A stretch of 64,000 nucleotides of DNA from Methanolobus chelungpuianus (GCF_024500045.1 NZ_JTEO01000002.1:124001-188000); one strand, 5' to 3'. Numbered from the stretch's first letter, positions 1 to 11,182 are shown. Program-made: numbers and translations. The notes: generated by a model not told the origin, from the letters alone.

Positions 1-151
1 GATGGGCAAGGTGCAGTCTCATGTAAGTGCTGCATCCCTGTGAACCATGGAGCATTACCATGGAGTTCTCTATTCCCTTGAATGCCATCACACTGCCTAT
101 CGGCTGGCACATGACACAGGGATTGACTGTTGCGTAGTTCCGCTCGGTCAT
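1..151 (-). CDS. nifN: NifN, nitrogenase FeMo-cofactor scaffold subunit (N-terminal fragment, cut by window start)
   Basis: Reading leftwards from an ATG at 151, about 50 codons are visible before the window ends. The start codon overlaps the nifE stop as ATGA, so translation is probably coupled. The visible protein has the NifK/NifN-type N-terminus, with CxxCQPIG near residues 12-18 and HGSQGC followed by a TYMR stretch, where NifK carries its P-cluster cysteine. NifN pairs with NifE as the scaffold on which the nitrogenase cofactor is finished. Position directly after nifE matches the usual methanogen order HI1I2DKEN. The rest of the gene lies outside the window. Confidence 0.9.
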   Translation of the reverse strand, partial: MTERNYATVNPCVMCQPIGSVMAFKGIENSMVMLHGSQGCSTYMRLHLAH

Positions 152-1656
152 GCTACCGACTCCTGCAGTGTGGCGGTGCTGAGATCATGCATGTTCTTTG
201 CCTCCCTGGCTGTCGCTTCAATTCCTGCTCCTTGCCGGGTTTTTAAGCCGGCTTCATTCTTCCTCGCTGCATCAACTGCCGGCTTAAGCCTGCTTCCATG
301 GAATTTCCATACGGGACTGTTCATGGAAGCGTCCAGTTCCCTTGCAAAATTGAGGAAGCCGTCATAGCCTTCAAATTCTATTACCCTGTCATGGTTGAAG
401 TCGCAGAAAGCCACTCCCAGCTTGTATGCGAGGAAGCGCTCCTTGACGCCTGCCACCATCAGGTCCGCCTTCTGCCTTACCAGCAGTTCGGCAAGCTCCA
501 GGGGATTGGCATCGTCAACTATTACCGTCCCGTCCTTTACCTGGTAGCTGATCTGCCTGTAGTCTTCCTGCTTGCCGGTCTGCGTGCCGATGATCACCAC
601 TTCCATTCCAAGCTCACGGAAACCCTTGATCAGAGTAAGCGCCTTGGCTGCACCGCCCATGTAGATGGCTGCGGTCTTTCCTCGGACACGGCTGCGGATG
701 CTCCGGATCTCGGGCATTATCCTCCGGGTCTCGCTCTCGATAATTTCCTCGGCGATTCTCTTCATTTCCCGGGAACCGAAGAACTCTGCTGTTTCCCTCA
801 GGGCGGTGGCAATATCCTCTATCCCGAAGTAGCTGACCTTCCTGAACGGGATATCGTACTCCTTCATCATCCACTTAGCAAGGTATGTCATGGAGCCTGA
901 GCACTGCACCAGGTTAAGCTGGGCACCGTGTGCCTTTGAGATACTGTCCGCTGTTGCATCTCCTGTCATGGATGTTATGACCTGTATACCCATCTTCTCA
1001 AAGAGGGGCTTGACAAGCCAGACATCCCCTGCCACATTGTAATCTCCCAGGATGTTGATCCTGTAAGGGGAACTTATCTCAGGTTCCCTTGTTCCGATAA
1101 GCTGCATCAGGGCATTGCAGGCTGCCTTATAGCCGTCGGACTTGGTACCTTTGAAGCCTTCAGACTGTACTGGTATTATGGGTATATCGTGCTGCAGGCT
1201 TGCTTCCCTGCATACTGCCTGAAGGTCGTCGCCGATTATACCGACAATACAGGTGGAATATACGAAAACCACTGGCGGCCTATAAAGTGCAATCAGCTCG
1301 TCAATGCACTTTGACAGTTTCTTCTCACCGCCAAACACCACGTCCAGCTCCTTCATATTACTGGAAAAGCTTGTACGGAAAGTTTCCTTCCCGCTGGACA
1401 GGCTGCCCCTGATATCCCATGTATAGCTTGCACACCCTATAGGTCCGTGGACAAGGTGCACTGCGTCGGTCACAGGATTTAAGGCAACACGTGCACCCGA
1501 GTACACACAGGCCCTCTGGCTCATGGAGCCTGCTATGGATGTATTGTCACAGGCAAGCGTCGTATCCTCTTTCTTTACCTGCTTGAGGGCTATGTATGGC
1601 TGTCTTTCATCCAGCGTGCTGATCACGTTTCTCACCACGCCTGTTATTTCCGGCAT
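148..1656 (-). CDS. nifE: NifE, nitrogenase FeMo-cofactor biosynthesis scaffold subunit
   Basis: A 502-residue member of the NifD/NifE oxidoreductase family. Cysteines in the contexts QRACVYSGA, HGPIGCASYTW and YSTCIVGIIGDD sit where NifD has its P-cluster ligands; in NifE they hold the scaffold's Fe-S cluster. It follows nifK by 31 nt and overlaps nifN by 4 nt. I call it NifE rather than NifD because a bona fide nifD lies upstream and because of its place after nifK. The last 50 or so residues are polar and Ala-rich and look disordered. It acts in the cytoplasm with NifN during cofactor maturation. Confidence 0.93.
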   Translation of the reverse strand: MPEITGVVRNVISTLDERQPYIALKQVKKEDTTLACDNTSIAGSMSQRACVYSGARVALNPVTDAVHLVHGPIGCASYTWDIRGSLSSGKETFRTSFSSNMKELDVVFGGEKKLSKCIDELIALYRPPVVFVYSTCIVGIIGDDLQAVCREASLQHDIPIIPVQSEGFKGTKSDGYKAACNALMQLIGTREPEISSPYRINILGDYNVAGDVWLVKPLFEKMGIQVITSMTGDATADSISKAHGAQLNLVQCSGSMTYLAKWMMKEYDIPFRKVSYFGIEDIATALRETAEFFGSREMKRIAEEIIESETRRIMPEIRSIRSRVRGKTAAIYMGGAAKALTLIKGFRELGMEVVIIGTQTGKQEDYRQISYQVKDGTVIVDDANPLELAELLVRQKADLMVAGVKERFLAYKLGVAFCDFNHDRVIEFEGYDGFLNFARELDASMNSPVWKFHGSRLKPAVDAARKNEAGLKTRQGAGIEATAREAKNMHDLSTATLQESVA

Positions 1657-1687
1657 ATTGATCCTCCATAGGTGGTTTATGAGGCCG

Positions 1688-3058
1688 TTACTGCACGACC
1701 TCCAGCTCTTCTTCGGGAATTGTCCTGTCCTTTATGTCAAGGAAAGTGTTGCCTATCCACTCGACCATCCGTGCTGCTCCCGCATAGCCCATCACAGGGA
1801 AATGGTGCAGGTTCGCCCTGTCCATTATCGGGAACCCTACCCTGATCAGTGGTATATCCTCGGCAAGAGCAATGTGCTTACCATAGGTGTTACCGATAAG
1901 CATATCCACCGGCTCGTTCTTGATTATCTGGTGGAGCGTGAACAGGTCCGCTCCTGTGAGTATGTCTGAATCAGGATAGAGAGGGTGTATAAGCTGTGAC
2001 GTCTCCTCCTCGAAAGCCTTGCCCGCGGTACCGGAAAGTACCACGGTCGGCTCCATTCCCATCTCAAGCACCAGGCTGGTCAGGCCCTGGATGATGTCAG
2101 GGTCACCGAAGATAGCGACCTTCTTCCCGTAATAGTGCGGATGGGCATCGGTCATCATGTCCACTACCCTGGCTCTCTCCTGTTCGAGCTCCGGGGGGAT
2201 AGGAACATTTGCAAGCTCGGCAGCCTTCATGATGAACCTGTCAGTGTAGCGCACCCCGATAGGCGCCGGGCCGGCCTGCACGGGCATCTTGAACTTGTTC
2301 CTGAACACCTGTGCCGCTGCGCCTCCTGCCATGCTGCATAATGCGATGGTTCCCACAGAGTTTGCGCTGTCCTCGATATCCCCGATGGGCGTGCCTCCCT
2401 TTGCATAAAGTGCCCCGTCTCCCGAGAGCCCTGAGTCGAACACGTTGGTCTGGTCAGGGAACACTATTGCAGGGATCTTCATTATGGAGAGTATCCTCTT
2501 GATCTCACGGATGTCTCCCGGGTCCACGAAGCCGGGTATGACGTTGAGCTTGCCGTTTGGCTTTGACTTCCCGGCAAAGGTAGTGACGAATGACTTTACC
2601 ATGTTGTCATAGCCAGTGACGTGGGATCCCACATAGCTCGGAGTGGACGCCGCACAGAGCTTGATGGAAGGGTCGATAAGCTCTTCCATCTTCACGTCCT
2701 CGATTATCTGGTTCACGTCATCTCCGATGGTCTCAGCCACACAGGTCGTATGTATGGCTACAACTTCCGGCTGGTAGACGGCCTCTATATTGGAAAGCGC
2801 CTGCTTGAGATTGGATGCGCCTCCGAACACTGCGGTCCCTTCGTAGAAGCTGCTGCTGGTCGCTGCAGTAGGCTCACGGTAATGCCTTGTCAGGCACATG
2901 CGCAGGTATGACAGACATCCCTGTGACCCATGACTATGGGGCATACAGTTATGTATTCCCATTGCGGCATATACGGCACCTATAGGCTGACAGATCTTGG
3001 CAGGGTTGACCACCAGCGCATCACGGTGCACCTTTTCCTTTGGTGTGTAATCTAGCAT
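1688..3058 (-). CDS. nifK: NifK, nitrogenase MoFe protein beta subunit
   Basis: 456 residues counted from the ATG at 3058. That start has GGAGGA 5 to 6 nt upstream, whereas the ATG at 3079 has no Shine-Dalgarno. The P-cluster cysteines are in the contexts HGSQGCLSYLR and HTTCVAETIGDD. It lacks the long N-terminal extension of proteobacterial NifK (about 520 residues), as is usual for methanogen and clostridial forms. It forms the alpha2-beta2 dinitrogenase with NifD and lies directly behind nifD in the operon. Confidence 0.95.
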   Translation of the reverse strand: MLDYTPKEKVHRDALVVNPAKICQPIGAVYAAMGIHNCMPHSHGSQGCLSYLRMCLTRHYREPTAATSSSFYEGTAVFGGASNLKQALSNIEAVYQPEVVAIHTTCVAETIGDDVNQIIEDVKMEELIDPSIKLCAASTPSYVGSHVTGYDNMVKSFVTTFAGKSKPNGKLNVIPGFVDPGDIREIKRILSIMKIPAIVFPDQTNVFDSGLSGDGALYAKGGTPIGDIEDSANSVGTIALCSMAGGAAAQVFRNKFKMPVQAGPAPIGVRYTDRFIMKAAELANVPIPPELEQERARVVDMMTDAHPHYYGKKVAIFGDPDIIQGLTSLVLEMGMEPTVVLSGTAGKAFEEETSQLIHPLYPDSDILTGADLFTLHQIIKNEPVDMLIGNTYGKHIALAEDIPLIRVGFPIMDRANLHHFPVMGYAGAARMVEWIGNTFLDIKDRTIPEEELEVVQ

Positions 3059-3083
3059 TCTTCTTCCTCCATTCTCCATATTG

Positions 3084-4658
3084 TTACGCCTTCCATGGTA
3101 CCTTCATCAGGCTCCATGTGGGGTTGTTCACCGCCATGTCCACATCCCTCGCGAAGTTCAGCACGCCGGAGAATCCTGTGTAGCGCCCGCTGTAGTCGTA
3201 GGAGTGTATCTGTCTTGAGGGAACTCCCATCTTCTGGGCCATATACTTGTCCTTGATACCCGAGCAGAACAGGTCCGGCTTGAGTTCCCTGATGAGGAAC
3301 TCGGTCTCATAGTGGTTCAGGTCATCCACAACGATGGATCCGTCCTTCATCTCGGGGAACATTCCCTCGTAATCCATGAGCCCGAGCTTCTCCTTGAGCT
3401 CCTTCATACGCTCGTCGCTGATTGCCGGCTTGTAGCCTTCCTCAAGTTCGTAGTGGAGATCCTCAAGTATGGAGCTGGAAGCCTTTTCCTTCATGCCTTC
3501 AAGGATCTTTCTACCCTCATAATCATCGCGGTGGGCGAACTGGTATCCCGCCACCAGCACCTTCATCCCCAGATCATCGAACAGGTTCTGGTAGTGGTGC
3601 GACCTGGAGCCGCCTGAGTATATGAAGACCTTCTTGCCTGCAAGCCTTCTCCTGTATTTTTCAAGTTCAGGCCGGATCTTTGCCATCTCCTCTTCGATCA
3701 CTTCCTCAGTCTTCCCTGTCAGTTCGGGGTCATCGAAGAATTGTGCCATCTTTCTCAGTGATTTCTTCGTACCCTCTATTCCCACATAGTTGACCTTGAG
3801 CCAGGGAACCCCGTACTTCTGCTCCATCATACGGTTAGTATAGTTGACCGACCTGTGGCAGAGCAGGATACTGAGCTTTGCCCGGTGGGCCTTTGCAAGA
3901 TTATGGTATGAACCGTCCCCTGTGAAACTTGAGACTATGCGGTATCCTATCTTCTCGAACAGGGGCCTTACTTCCCAGAGATCACCGCCGATGTTGTATT
4001 CTCCAAAGATATTGATGTCAAAGGGAGTCGGGTCCTCTAGCTCCTCGGTACCGACCACATGTTCCATGAGCACGTTGCTTGCAATGTGGTGTCCTGCAGA
4101 CTGGCTCACACCCCTGTAGCCCTCGCAACGAAGTGCCATGACCTTGACACCATGCTCCTTCTCTGCCTGTCTTGCCACTGACTCGATGTCATCACCGATG
4201 AGCCCCACCGGGCATGTTGCGCAGATGGAGATGGCACCCGGCTTGAAGATCCTTACAGCATCATCAATGGCTGCCTTGAGCTTTTTCTCGCCTCCGAATA
4301 CTATATCGGTTTCCTGCATGTCTGTACAGAAGCTGTACTGCATGTAGTTATCTCCGCCGTTCTCTGCCTTTGCCATATTGCGCCTGGTCCCCCATGTGTA
4401 ATATGCGCAGCCGATAGGCCCGTGGACGATGTGCACCATGTCCTTGATCGGCCCCATCACCACACCCTTGCCGCCTGCAAAGGCGCAGCCGCGGTTTGTC
4501 ATGATGCCGGGTACCACCTTGCTGTTGGCCTCGATATGCTGCTCGGCGGAACAGTTCCTTACGACCAGATGTTTTCTCCTGTCCCTTGCAACGTTCTCCG
4601 GATACCTCTTCATCATCTCATCGACGACGTTCTGTGTTGCCTCGATCTCAGAACTCAT
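3084..4658 (-). CDS. nifD: NifD, nitrogenase MoFe protein alpha subunit
   Basis: 524 residues. P-cluster cysteines are in [20 protein letters not shown] and [12 protein letters not shown]. The cofactor-binding cysteine is in [12 protein letters not shown] and the cofactor-binding histidine in QIHSYDYSG. An insertion of roughly 50 residues before the C-terminal domain, containing [19 protein letters not shown], is typical of clostridial/methanogen NifD and explains the length. After the histidine the sequence reads SGRYTG, where I remember SGPY in most NifD proteins. No vnfG/anfG-like gene lies between nifD and nifK, so this is the molybdenum type. The start codon overlaps the nifI2 stop as ATGA. 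Confidence 0.96.
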   Translation of the reverse strand: MSSEIEATQNVVDEMMKRYPENVARDRRKHLVVRNCSAEQHIEANSKVVPGIMTNRGCAFAGGKGVVMGPIKDMVHIVHGPIGCAYYTWGTRRNMAKAENGGDNYMQYSFCTDMQETDIVFGGEKKLKAAIDDAVRIFKPGAISICATCPVGLIGDDIESVARQAEKEHGVKVMALRCEGYRGVSQSAGHHIASNVLMEHVVGTEELEDPTPFDINIFGEYNIGGDLWEVRPLFEKIGYRIVSSFTGDGSYHNLAKAHRAKLSILLCHRSVNYTNRMMEQKYGVPWLKVNYVGIEGTKKSLRKMAQFFDDPELTGKTEEVIEEEMAKIRPELEKYRRRLAGKKVFIYSGGSRSHHYQNLFDDLGMKVLVAGYQFAHRDDYEGRKILEGMKEKASSSILEDLHYELEEGYKPAISDERMKELKEKLGLMDYEGMFPEMKDGSIVVDDLNHYETEFLIRELKPDLFCSGIKDKYMAQKMGVPSRQIHSYDYSGRYTGFSGVLNFARDVDMAVNNPTWSLMKVPWKA

Positions 4659-5035
4659 AATGATTCCCCCTCTACAGTAACTTCGCCTTCCTCTCCGGTG
4701 CGTATCCTGACCGACTCAGGTATGTCTGTCACGAACACCTTTCCGTCTCCAGCGTGTCCCGTACTGTTCACTTCTATTATCTTCCGGACAATCTCATCGG
4801 CTGCCCTGTCATCGACAACTATTGTGAACATCCTCTTGGGCACAAAGGGTATGCAGTTTTTAGAGGAAGCATTCTCAGGACTTGGGAGAGGAGGTTCGAA
4901 TTCATAGCACAGGCCCTTTTGCTTACCCCTGCCCATGACCACCTGGACAGTAAAAGAAGGATATCCGCAGTCCGATAGGGTCTCGATTGTCTTTTGGACC
5001 TTGTTCATACGGATTATCGCTGTTATCTCCTTCAT
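4655..5035 (-). CDS. nifI2: NifI2, PII-like regulator of nitrogenase activity
   Basis: 126 residues from the ATG at 5035. GAGG lies 7 nt before it, while the in-frame ATG at 5041 is only 1 nt from the same GAGG. The fold shows the PII start [11 protein letters not shown], the T-loop entry MGRGKQKG and the C-terminal GDGKVFV..VRIRTGE. The T-loop is longer than in GlnK and lacks the modified tyrosine, as in the NifI2 branch. With NifI1 it inhibits dinitrogenase directly after ammonium addition, and 2-oxoglutarate relieves this (known from Methanococcus maripaludis). It sits between nifI1 and nifD. Confidence 0.93.
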   Translation of the reverse strand: MKEITAIIRMNKVQKTIETLSDCGYPSFTVQVVMGRGKQKGLCYEFEPPLPSPENASSKNCIPFVPKRMFTIVVDDRAADEIVRKIIEVNSTGHAGDGKVFVTDIPESVRIRTGEEGEVTVEGESL

Positions 5036-5055
5036 TTTCATACCTCTTCAGCTTC

Positions 5056-5373
5056 TTACAGTCCGCATTCGCCGGTACGTATGGTGTATGCGCTCTGTAC
5101 CGGATTCACGAATATCTTCCCGTCCCCGTACTTGCCTGTGTGGGCCGACTTCTTGATGATATCTATGACCCCGGATGTTTTCCCATCCTCGACGACCATC
5201 ATGAGCATGGTCTTTGGCAGCTCGTCAAAGTGGATATCTGCCGTGTGGACACCTCTTTGCTTACCTCTGCCGAAGACATCTATCTTGGTGAGGGAGACAA
5301 ATCCTCCCTTCTCAAGTTCTTCCACAACCTCTGTGACCTTGTTCGGCCTTATAATTGCACGGACCATCTGCAT
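5056..5373 (-). CDS. nifI1: NifI1, PII-like regulator of nitrogenase activity
   Basis: 105 residues from the ATG at 5373, preceded at good spacing by GAGGTGA that overlaps the nifH stop region. An upstream in-frame ATG at 5394 lies inside nifH and has no ribosome site. PII features are VRAIIRPNK at the start, VFGRGKQRG before a short T-loop, and GDGKIFV...YTIRTGE at the end. It works as a hetero-oligomer with NifI2 to switch nitrogenase off. Only 10 nt separate it from nifH, so the two are co-transcribed. Confidence 0.93.
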   Translation of the reverse strand: MQMVRAIIRPNKVTEVVEELEKGGFVSLTKIDVFGRGKQRGVHTADIHFDELPKTMLMMVVEDGKTSGVIDIIKKSAHTGKYGDGKIFVNPVQSAYTIRTGECGL

Positions 5374-5383
5374 TCCCATCACC

Positions 5384-6665
<1,282 letters not shown>

Positions 6666-6686
6666 TCAGAAGGGGGCCCCTTCTGA
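6666..6686 (-). terminator. Hairpin abutting the chemoreceptor stop codon
   Basis: A 21-nt palindrome with arms TCAGAAGGGG and CCCCTTCTGA around one base, directly after the stop codon of the chemoreceptor gene. As RNA it would form a very stable stem. Probable terminator or 3'-end stabiliser. Confidence 0.6.
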
Positions 6687-8738
6687 TCACTCCGAGAGAT
6701 ACTTGGCCACCATCTGCTGCATTTCGACGGCCATCTGTGAGAGTTCCTGTGAACTCTTTGCCAGCTCAAGCATGGATGCGTTCTGCTGTTCCATGGCGGC
6801 CGAAGTCTCCTCGGTTCCTGCTGCAGCTTCCTGGGATATGGATGCGACCTCGTCCACTGTTGCAGTGATCTCCTGTATGGAGGCGGACTGCTCTTCTGCA
6901 GCGGCTGCAATGTTCTGTGCCATGAGGGCTACCTTATTGCTTTCCTCGACTATCTTCTGCACTGCTTCAACAGTGTGATTCAGGGCCTGGACCCCGGAAG
7001 ATACTGTCTGCGTGCCTGTTTCCATTGAGGAGACTGCTGCATGGGTTCCATCCCTGATCCCGATGAGCAGGCCGGATATCTGTGCTGCAGCCTTTCTTGA
7101 GTCTTCAGCAAGCTTACGAACCTCATCGGCAACCACGGCAAAACCGCGCCCGTGCTCGCCAGCCCTTGCAGCCTCGATGGCAGCATTGAGGGCAAGCAGG
7201 TTGGTCTGGTCCGCAATGGTAGTAATAAGTTCTGCGATTTCTCCGATCTTCCTGGACTTGCCTTCAAGGTCTTTTATAACGCTGGCAGAATCGTTGGTTG
7301 CAGTCTGTATCTCTGACATCTGGATGAGCATGTCCTGTGACTGTTTTCCGACATTGCGGATAAACTCGCTTGCAGCCATTGCAGCTTCTGCAGCCTGCTG
7401 GGCATTGCTGGCAATATCCTGGACGCCTATGGTCATGTCGTTCATTGTATGTGCAACCTGGTCAGCCCTGCCGGACTGTTCCTGCGCTCCCTTTGCGATC
7501 TCTCCTACGGTTGTGGATATCTGTGTTGATGCAGAGGTCATTTCCTCAATGGATGCAGACATCTCTTCTGCTGTTGAGGCCACGGTGTTTGCGCTTTTGC
7601 TCACCAGGTTGATGACCTGCGTCATCGAGTCCAGTATTTCGTTCAGTCCTTTGGGGATTGCAGTGAAATCAATGTCCACGTCAGTTTCTGCCCTGGTATT
7701 GATCTTACCTTTCATCGCGTCATCTGATATCTTCTTGAAGTCTGAGACGATCTTCTGAATGCCTCCGGAAATGGACCTGCTGACCAGGAACGCAACTCCG
7801 CCTCCTATGACAACAAAGGCCAGGACCGCTGCTATTATACTGTTCCTGATGGCTGCCACAGGAGCCTCGAATTCGTCAATGTAAGTACCTGTCACTATAT
7901 ACCAGTCATTTGGCTCGTAGTAGGTATAGCTCATCATCTTGTCGCGGCCATTCCATTCGTAGACTATGTTCCCCTCTTTCCTGGCGATGATCTCTTTAGC
8001 AAAGTAGTTGGAGTAAATGCTATCTCCTTCGAGCTCAGGGTGGATTATCAGCTTGCCTTTTGAGTCCATGACGTACATGTACCCGGTTTCGCCGATCGTA
8101 ATGTCCGACATCTGCTCTTTAATGAGCTGTCTGTAATGTTCTTCCGGGAGGCCGATGAAAAGGACACCAATGGTCTTGCCGGAGTTGTCTTTTATCGGCT
8201 CGTAAACGGTCAGGTACCATTCGCCCAGTACATCAGCCCTTCCCCTGAAGGTCTGCCCCCTGTTCACAACAGCGTTGTATATCTCGTTTGGCAGGCTCGT
8301 GCCTATTATGCGGTTCCCTTTCTCGTTGGTAAGGGTCGTGGATATTCTGACCGCTGAACCGTCTTTGACCTGGAATATGGTTATATCCGCTCCCGTTTCG
8401 CCTTTGATCTTATCAACGATCGTGTAGTCGTTATTGACTATGTACTCCTCTCCAAGCATCATTTTCCCATCGGTGATCGTAGGGTTTCCACGGTCCTGTA
8501 ACTGGCTGTGCGCAATTTTTATGCCGATATCAAGGCTTTCCTGGGCGCCAGTGAATATGGCTTCAATATACTGTTCTTCAAGGAATGCCTGGTCATCAAG
8601 CCTCTCATTCAGTTGAATCCTTATGGCAGAGGCTGTTTGTTCGTATGCATAGAACCCTACTATTGCAACAGGTAGAATTGTCAGCAGTAGTGATACTGCA
8701 ATTATCTTCTTACTGATAGTGATGTTTGTAAGTTTCAT
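6687..8738 (-). CDS. Methyl-accepting chemotaxis protein with extracellular Cache domain
   Basis: 683 residues from the ATG at 8738 ([11 protein letters not shown]). A membrane segment at about residues 10-30 is followed by a Cache-type extracellular sensor of about 260 residues, with the features [11 protein letters not shown] and [18 protein letters not shown] second membrane segment lies at about 292-315, then a HAMP region. The cytoplasmic signalling coiled coil has the conserved hairpin tip [18 protein letters not shown] at about 510. No CheR-tethering pentapeptide is visible at the end. It would signal through CheA/CheW, none of which are in the window. It lies between the nif and amt-glnK operons on the same strand, but has its own TATA box at 8787-8796. 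Confidence 0.93.
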   Translation of the reverse strand: MKLTNITISKKIIAVSLLLTILPVAIVGFYAYEQTASAIRIQLNERLDDQAFLEEQYIEAIFTGAQESLDIGIKIAHSQLQDRGNPTITDGKMMLGEEYIVNNDYTIVDKIKGETGADITIFQVKDGSAVRISTTLTNEKGNRIIGTSLPNEIYNAVVNRGQTFRGRADVLGEWYLTVYEPIKDNSGKTIGVLFIGLPEEHYRQLIKEQMSDITIGETGYMYVMDSKGKLIIHPELEGDSIYSNYFAKEIIARKEGNIVYEWNGRDKMMSYTYYEPNDWYIVTGTYIDEFEAPVAAIRNSIIAAVLAFVVIGGGVAFLVSRSISGGIQKIVSDFKKISDDAMKGKINTRAETDVDIDFTAIPKGLNEILDSMTQVINLVSKSANTVASTAEEMSASIEEMTSASTQISTTVGEIAKGAQEQSGRADQVAHTMNDMTIGVQDIASNAQQAAEAAMAASEFIRNVGKQSQDMLIQMSEIQTATNDSASVIKDLEGKSRKIGEIAELITTIADQTNLLALNAAIEAARAGEHGRGFAVVADEVRKLAEDSRKAAAQISGLLIGIRDGTHAAVSSMETGTQTVSSGVQALNHTVEAVQKIVEESNKVALMAQNIAAAAEEQSASIQEITATVDEVASISQEAAAGTEETSAAMEQQNASMLELAKSSQELSQMAVEMQQMVAKYLSE

Positions 8739-9353
8739 TTTAGTACGCCCGCATCTGTATATACATTTCAAGACTTGGCCCTAATATTTATATATAGTTA
8801 ATAATCATTCTTGTTTAACGGAAAGGCAATATATATTTAATTAATATATAAATATTACTTATTTTTTATTTTTCAGATAGCGACGAATCATTTGGGCATA
8901 CTATTGGTTTGCCAGTCCTTCTTGTTGATATCTCAGTAAATTGATTCAGTTTATTTCCGCGATTTCATCTTTTACACACCGCAGTCTTCTGCTCATGTTT
9001 TGTAAAAGTAGGATATTCCATGCCCTCAAAAGATCTTTTTTTGTATATATGAAATACAATCATGGAATTATGTATATCTGCATCTCAGGGCAGGCTGGCT
9101 TGCTTTGGCGTCTTGAAGGTCTCTTTTCAGCAGATGTTGCGGATGAGCAAGGTTATTCAGGTTTAGTAGTCAGTCGGTTCGTTTGTTCATCCTGTTGTTG
9201 CCATCGAGATCACAGTATAGATGGTCCGCAGGAGAGGAACCTGGATATCAACTGAGGCGTTGCCTGGGGTAATGCATGTTCCCTGCAGGTTTTAAAAACT
9301 GATGGGTTTTAATGGGAAAACAAAACAATGACTTTAAGAAGGAGGTATAGGAA
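8739..9353. other. About 600 bp without a recognised gene
   Basis: The left part is the chemoreceptor promoter (TATA at 8787-8796 on the minus strand) followed by very AT-rich DNA. The right part (about 9060-9300) is of more normal composition and downstream of glnK on the minus strand. The open frames here, such as a 104-codon one at 8941-9255 on the plus strand, have no ribosome site or familiar sequence. An RNA gene or long 3' untranslated region is possible but not shown. Confidence 0.4.
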
Positions 9354-9370
9354 ATGCGCTTAGAGCGCAT
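9354..9370 (-). terminator. Hairpin enclosing the glnK stop codon
   Basis: Perfect arms ATGCGC and GCGCAT with a 5-nt loop that contains the glnK TAA. On the minus strand it is followed by pyrimidine- and T-rich runs (GTTTTGTTTTCCC). Probable terminator or 3'-end stabiliser of the amt-glnK transcript. Confidence 0.55.
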
Positions 9371-9698
9371 CTCCGTCTGTTTCACCGGTGCGTATCCTCA
9401 CGATCTTTGCGATTGGGTATATGAAGATCTTACCGTCGCCGATGGACCCGGTAGCTGCTGTCCCTGTAATGATGTCGACGACCTTGTCCACATCATGATC
9501 ATTGACAACCATTTCCATCTTGATCTTTGGCAGCAGATCGACACAGTACTTGCGCCCTCTCCACTGCTGCATTACTCCCTTCTGCTTGCCGCGGCCTTTT
9601 ACATCGGTCACGGTCACGCTCTCAAATCCGGCTTCATCCAGTGCGTCCTTGACCTCGTGGATCTTTGTCGGCCTTATGATCGCTTCTATCTTCATCAT
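9360..9698 (-). CDS. glnK: GlnK, PII nitrogen-regulatory protein
   Basis: 112 residues. PII hallmarks are KIEAIIRPTK at the start, the T-loop VKGRGKQKG...WRGRKYCVDLLPK, and GDGKIFI...VRIRTGE. The tyrosine of the RGxxY position, uridylylated in bacteria, is present; the earlier T-loop tyrosine is Trp. It starts 6 nt after amt with GGAGTGA at good spacing. It reads 2-oxoglutarate and ATP/ADP and, when nitrogen is ample, plugs the Amt channel. The amt linkage and T-loop separate it from NifI1/NifI2. Confidence 0.95.
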   Translation of the reverse strand: MMKIEAIIRPTKIHEVKDALDEAGFESVTVTDVKGRGKQKGVMQQWRGRKYCVDLLPKIKMEMVVNDHDVDKVVDIITGTAATGSIGDGKIFIYPIAKIVRIRTGETDGDAL

Positions 9699-9704
9699 TT
9701 TACA

Positions 9705-11114
9705 TCACTCCTTCAGGATCATGAACTCTGGGTATGCACTGATACCATGTTCGACTATATCCAGTCCGGCAATCTCGTGTTCCTCTGATACGCGCAGTCC
9801 TACGGTCCAGTCAAGTATCTTGAAGATTATGAACGAGATACCGAAAGCCCATACTATGCTCAGTATAACGGCAACTACCTGGATAAGGAACTGCTGGTAT
9901 CCTCCGTAGATAAGGCCCACACCTTCAGCTGCATACACTGCATCTGCAAGTATGCCGTTACCCATGCCTACCGAGAATATGCCCACAGAGAGTAATCCCC
10001 AGCTTCCTGAGTATCCGTGTACTGCGATGGCACCTACCGGGTCGTCCAGCTTGAGCACGTTCTCGTTGAACATCACTCCTGCATATACTATGATACCGCC
10101 TACAATGCCTATGACTATTGCTGCCCAGTTCTCCACAGAGCCGCATGGTGCGGTTATTGCCACAAGGCCTGCAAGAAGTCCGTTTGCCGTAAGGGACGGG
10201 TCCGGCTTTCCTGTCTTCATCCAGGTGATCGCCATTACAACTATGGCCCCTGCAGCGCCTGCCAGAAAGGTGTTTGCGATCACGAGGTTGACATAGGGGT
10301 CGTTCCCGTCAAGGGTACTGCCTCCGTTGAATCCTACCCAGCCGAATGCCAGTATGAGCGTACCGAGGAATGCCAGCGGGAGGCTGTGACCCGGTATTGC
10401 CACGGGCTTGCCGTTCCTGAACTTACCTATCCTTGAGCCTACCAGGAGCACACCTGCAAGGGCCGAGTATCCTCCTATCGAGTGTACCACGCCGGAGCCT
10501 GCGAAATCATGGTGTGCAACACCGATAGCATCAACAAGGAATCCGCTGGTCAGTATTCCTGCACCGCTCCATACCCAGTGCCCGTATACGGGATAGATGA
10601 GTGCTACCATGAGTACTGTATAGATGAGGTATGCCTTGAAGTCCGTCCTTTCGGCCATTGCGCCTGAGACTATTGTGGCACCGGTCGCTGCGAATACCAT
10701 CTGGAACCACCAGCTGTTCCAGAGGGCGTTGTCAGCTCCCATGAGGAAGAACTGATCGATACCTATGAGGCCCGCATAGTCTGCACCGTACATGATACCC
10801 CAGCCCACTGCCCAGTACACTATTACGCCCAGACAGATGGTCATGAAGTTCTTCATGAGGATGTTGGCTGTGTTCTTGGTGCGGGTGAGCCCTATCTCTA
10901 CAAGTGAGAACCCTGCATGCATTAAGAACACTATGGCTCCTGCTATGATTAGCCACAGGAAGGTAAGTGCGGTCTGCAGGTTCTCTATAGACTCTGCGTT
11001 CTCTTCAACCGACTGTGCTGAAACAGGCACGACAATTGCCATAAATATGACACTGATAAGCAGCAGGAACTGCAATATCAGTCCGGGATTGATTTTTGGT
11101 AATGCTCTTAACAT
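9705..11114 (-). CDS. amt: Amt, ammonium transporter
   Basis: 469 residues: a cleavable-looking signal peptide ending near VSAQS (about residue 35), then eleven hydrophobic segments typical of Amt/MEP/Rh proteins. The pore twin histidines are in DFAGSGVVHSIGG and IAVHGYSGSWG. Family stretches GWFG-like (GWVGFNGGST) and NTFLAGAAGA are present. It moves ammonium into the cell and is gated by GlnK, encoded directly downstream. The promoter carries a GGTA-N6-TACC site, so expression should rise when nitrogen is scarce. Confidence 0.96.
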   Translation of the reverse strand: MLRALPKINPGLILQFLLLISVIFMAIVVPVSAQSVEENAESIENLQTALTFLWLIIAGAIVFLMHAGFSLVEIGLTRTKNTANILMKNFMTICLGVIVYWAVGWGIMYGADYAGLIGIDQFFLMGADNALWNSWWFQMVFAATGATIVSGAMAERTDFKAYLIYTVLMVALIYPVYGHWVWSGAGILTSGFLVDAIGVAHHDFAGSGVVHSIGGYSALAGVLLVGSRIGKFRNGKPVAIPGHSLPLAFLGTLILAFGWVGFNGGSTLDGNDPYVNLVIANTFLAGAAGAIVVMAITWMKTGKPDPSLTANGLLAGLVAITAPCGSVENWAAIVIGIVGGIIVYAGVMFNENVLKLDDPVGAIAVHGYSGSWGLLSVGIFSVGMGNGILADAVYAAEGVGLIYGGYQQFLIQVVAVILSIVWAFGISFIIFKILDWTVGLRVSEEHEIAGLDIVEHGISAYPEFMILKE

Positions 11115-11142
11115 GGAAATACACCTGACTTGCGCCTAACTA

Positions 11143-11182
11143 GGTAGACGGATACCCAGTGTAGAGTTAATAATATTTATAG
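11143..11182 (-). promoter_or_regulatory. amt-glnK promoter with NrpR-type operator
   Basis: A minus-strand TATA box (CTATAAATAT, 11173-11182) is followed at the expected start site by GGTATCCGTCTACC (11143-11156), a perfect GGTA-N6-TACC. This is the operator type I know for NrpR in Methanosarcina. Binding there would cover the transcription start. An NrpR gene lies 1.2 kb away. Confidence 0.8.

Noticed and set aside
3084-4658. Possibility that the cluster encodes a vanadium or iron-only nitrogenase
   Set aside because: No delta-subunit gene lies between the alpha and beta genes, and nifE-nifN follow; this is the molybdenum-type arrangement.
4880-4910. A GGTTCGAAT stretch that recalls the T-arm of a tRNA
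   Set aside because: It lies inside nifI2 coding sequence, and no acceptor or anticodon stems surround it.
8941-9255. A 104-codon plus-strand ORF in the gap before glnK
   Set aside because: No ribosome site, no TATA at fitting distance, and no protein-like conservation pattern.
9354-9788. A plus-strand ORF antisense to glnK with a perfect AAGGAGGT and good spacing
   Set aside because: The frame runs antisense to the well-supported glnK and the end of amt and encodes no familiar protein. The purine run is best read as part of the T-rich glnK terminator region on the other strand.
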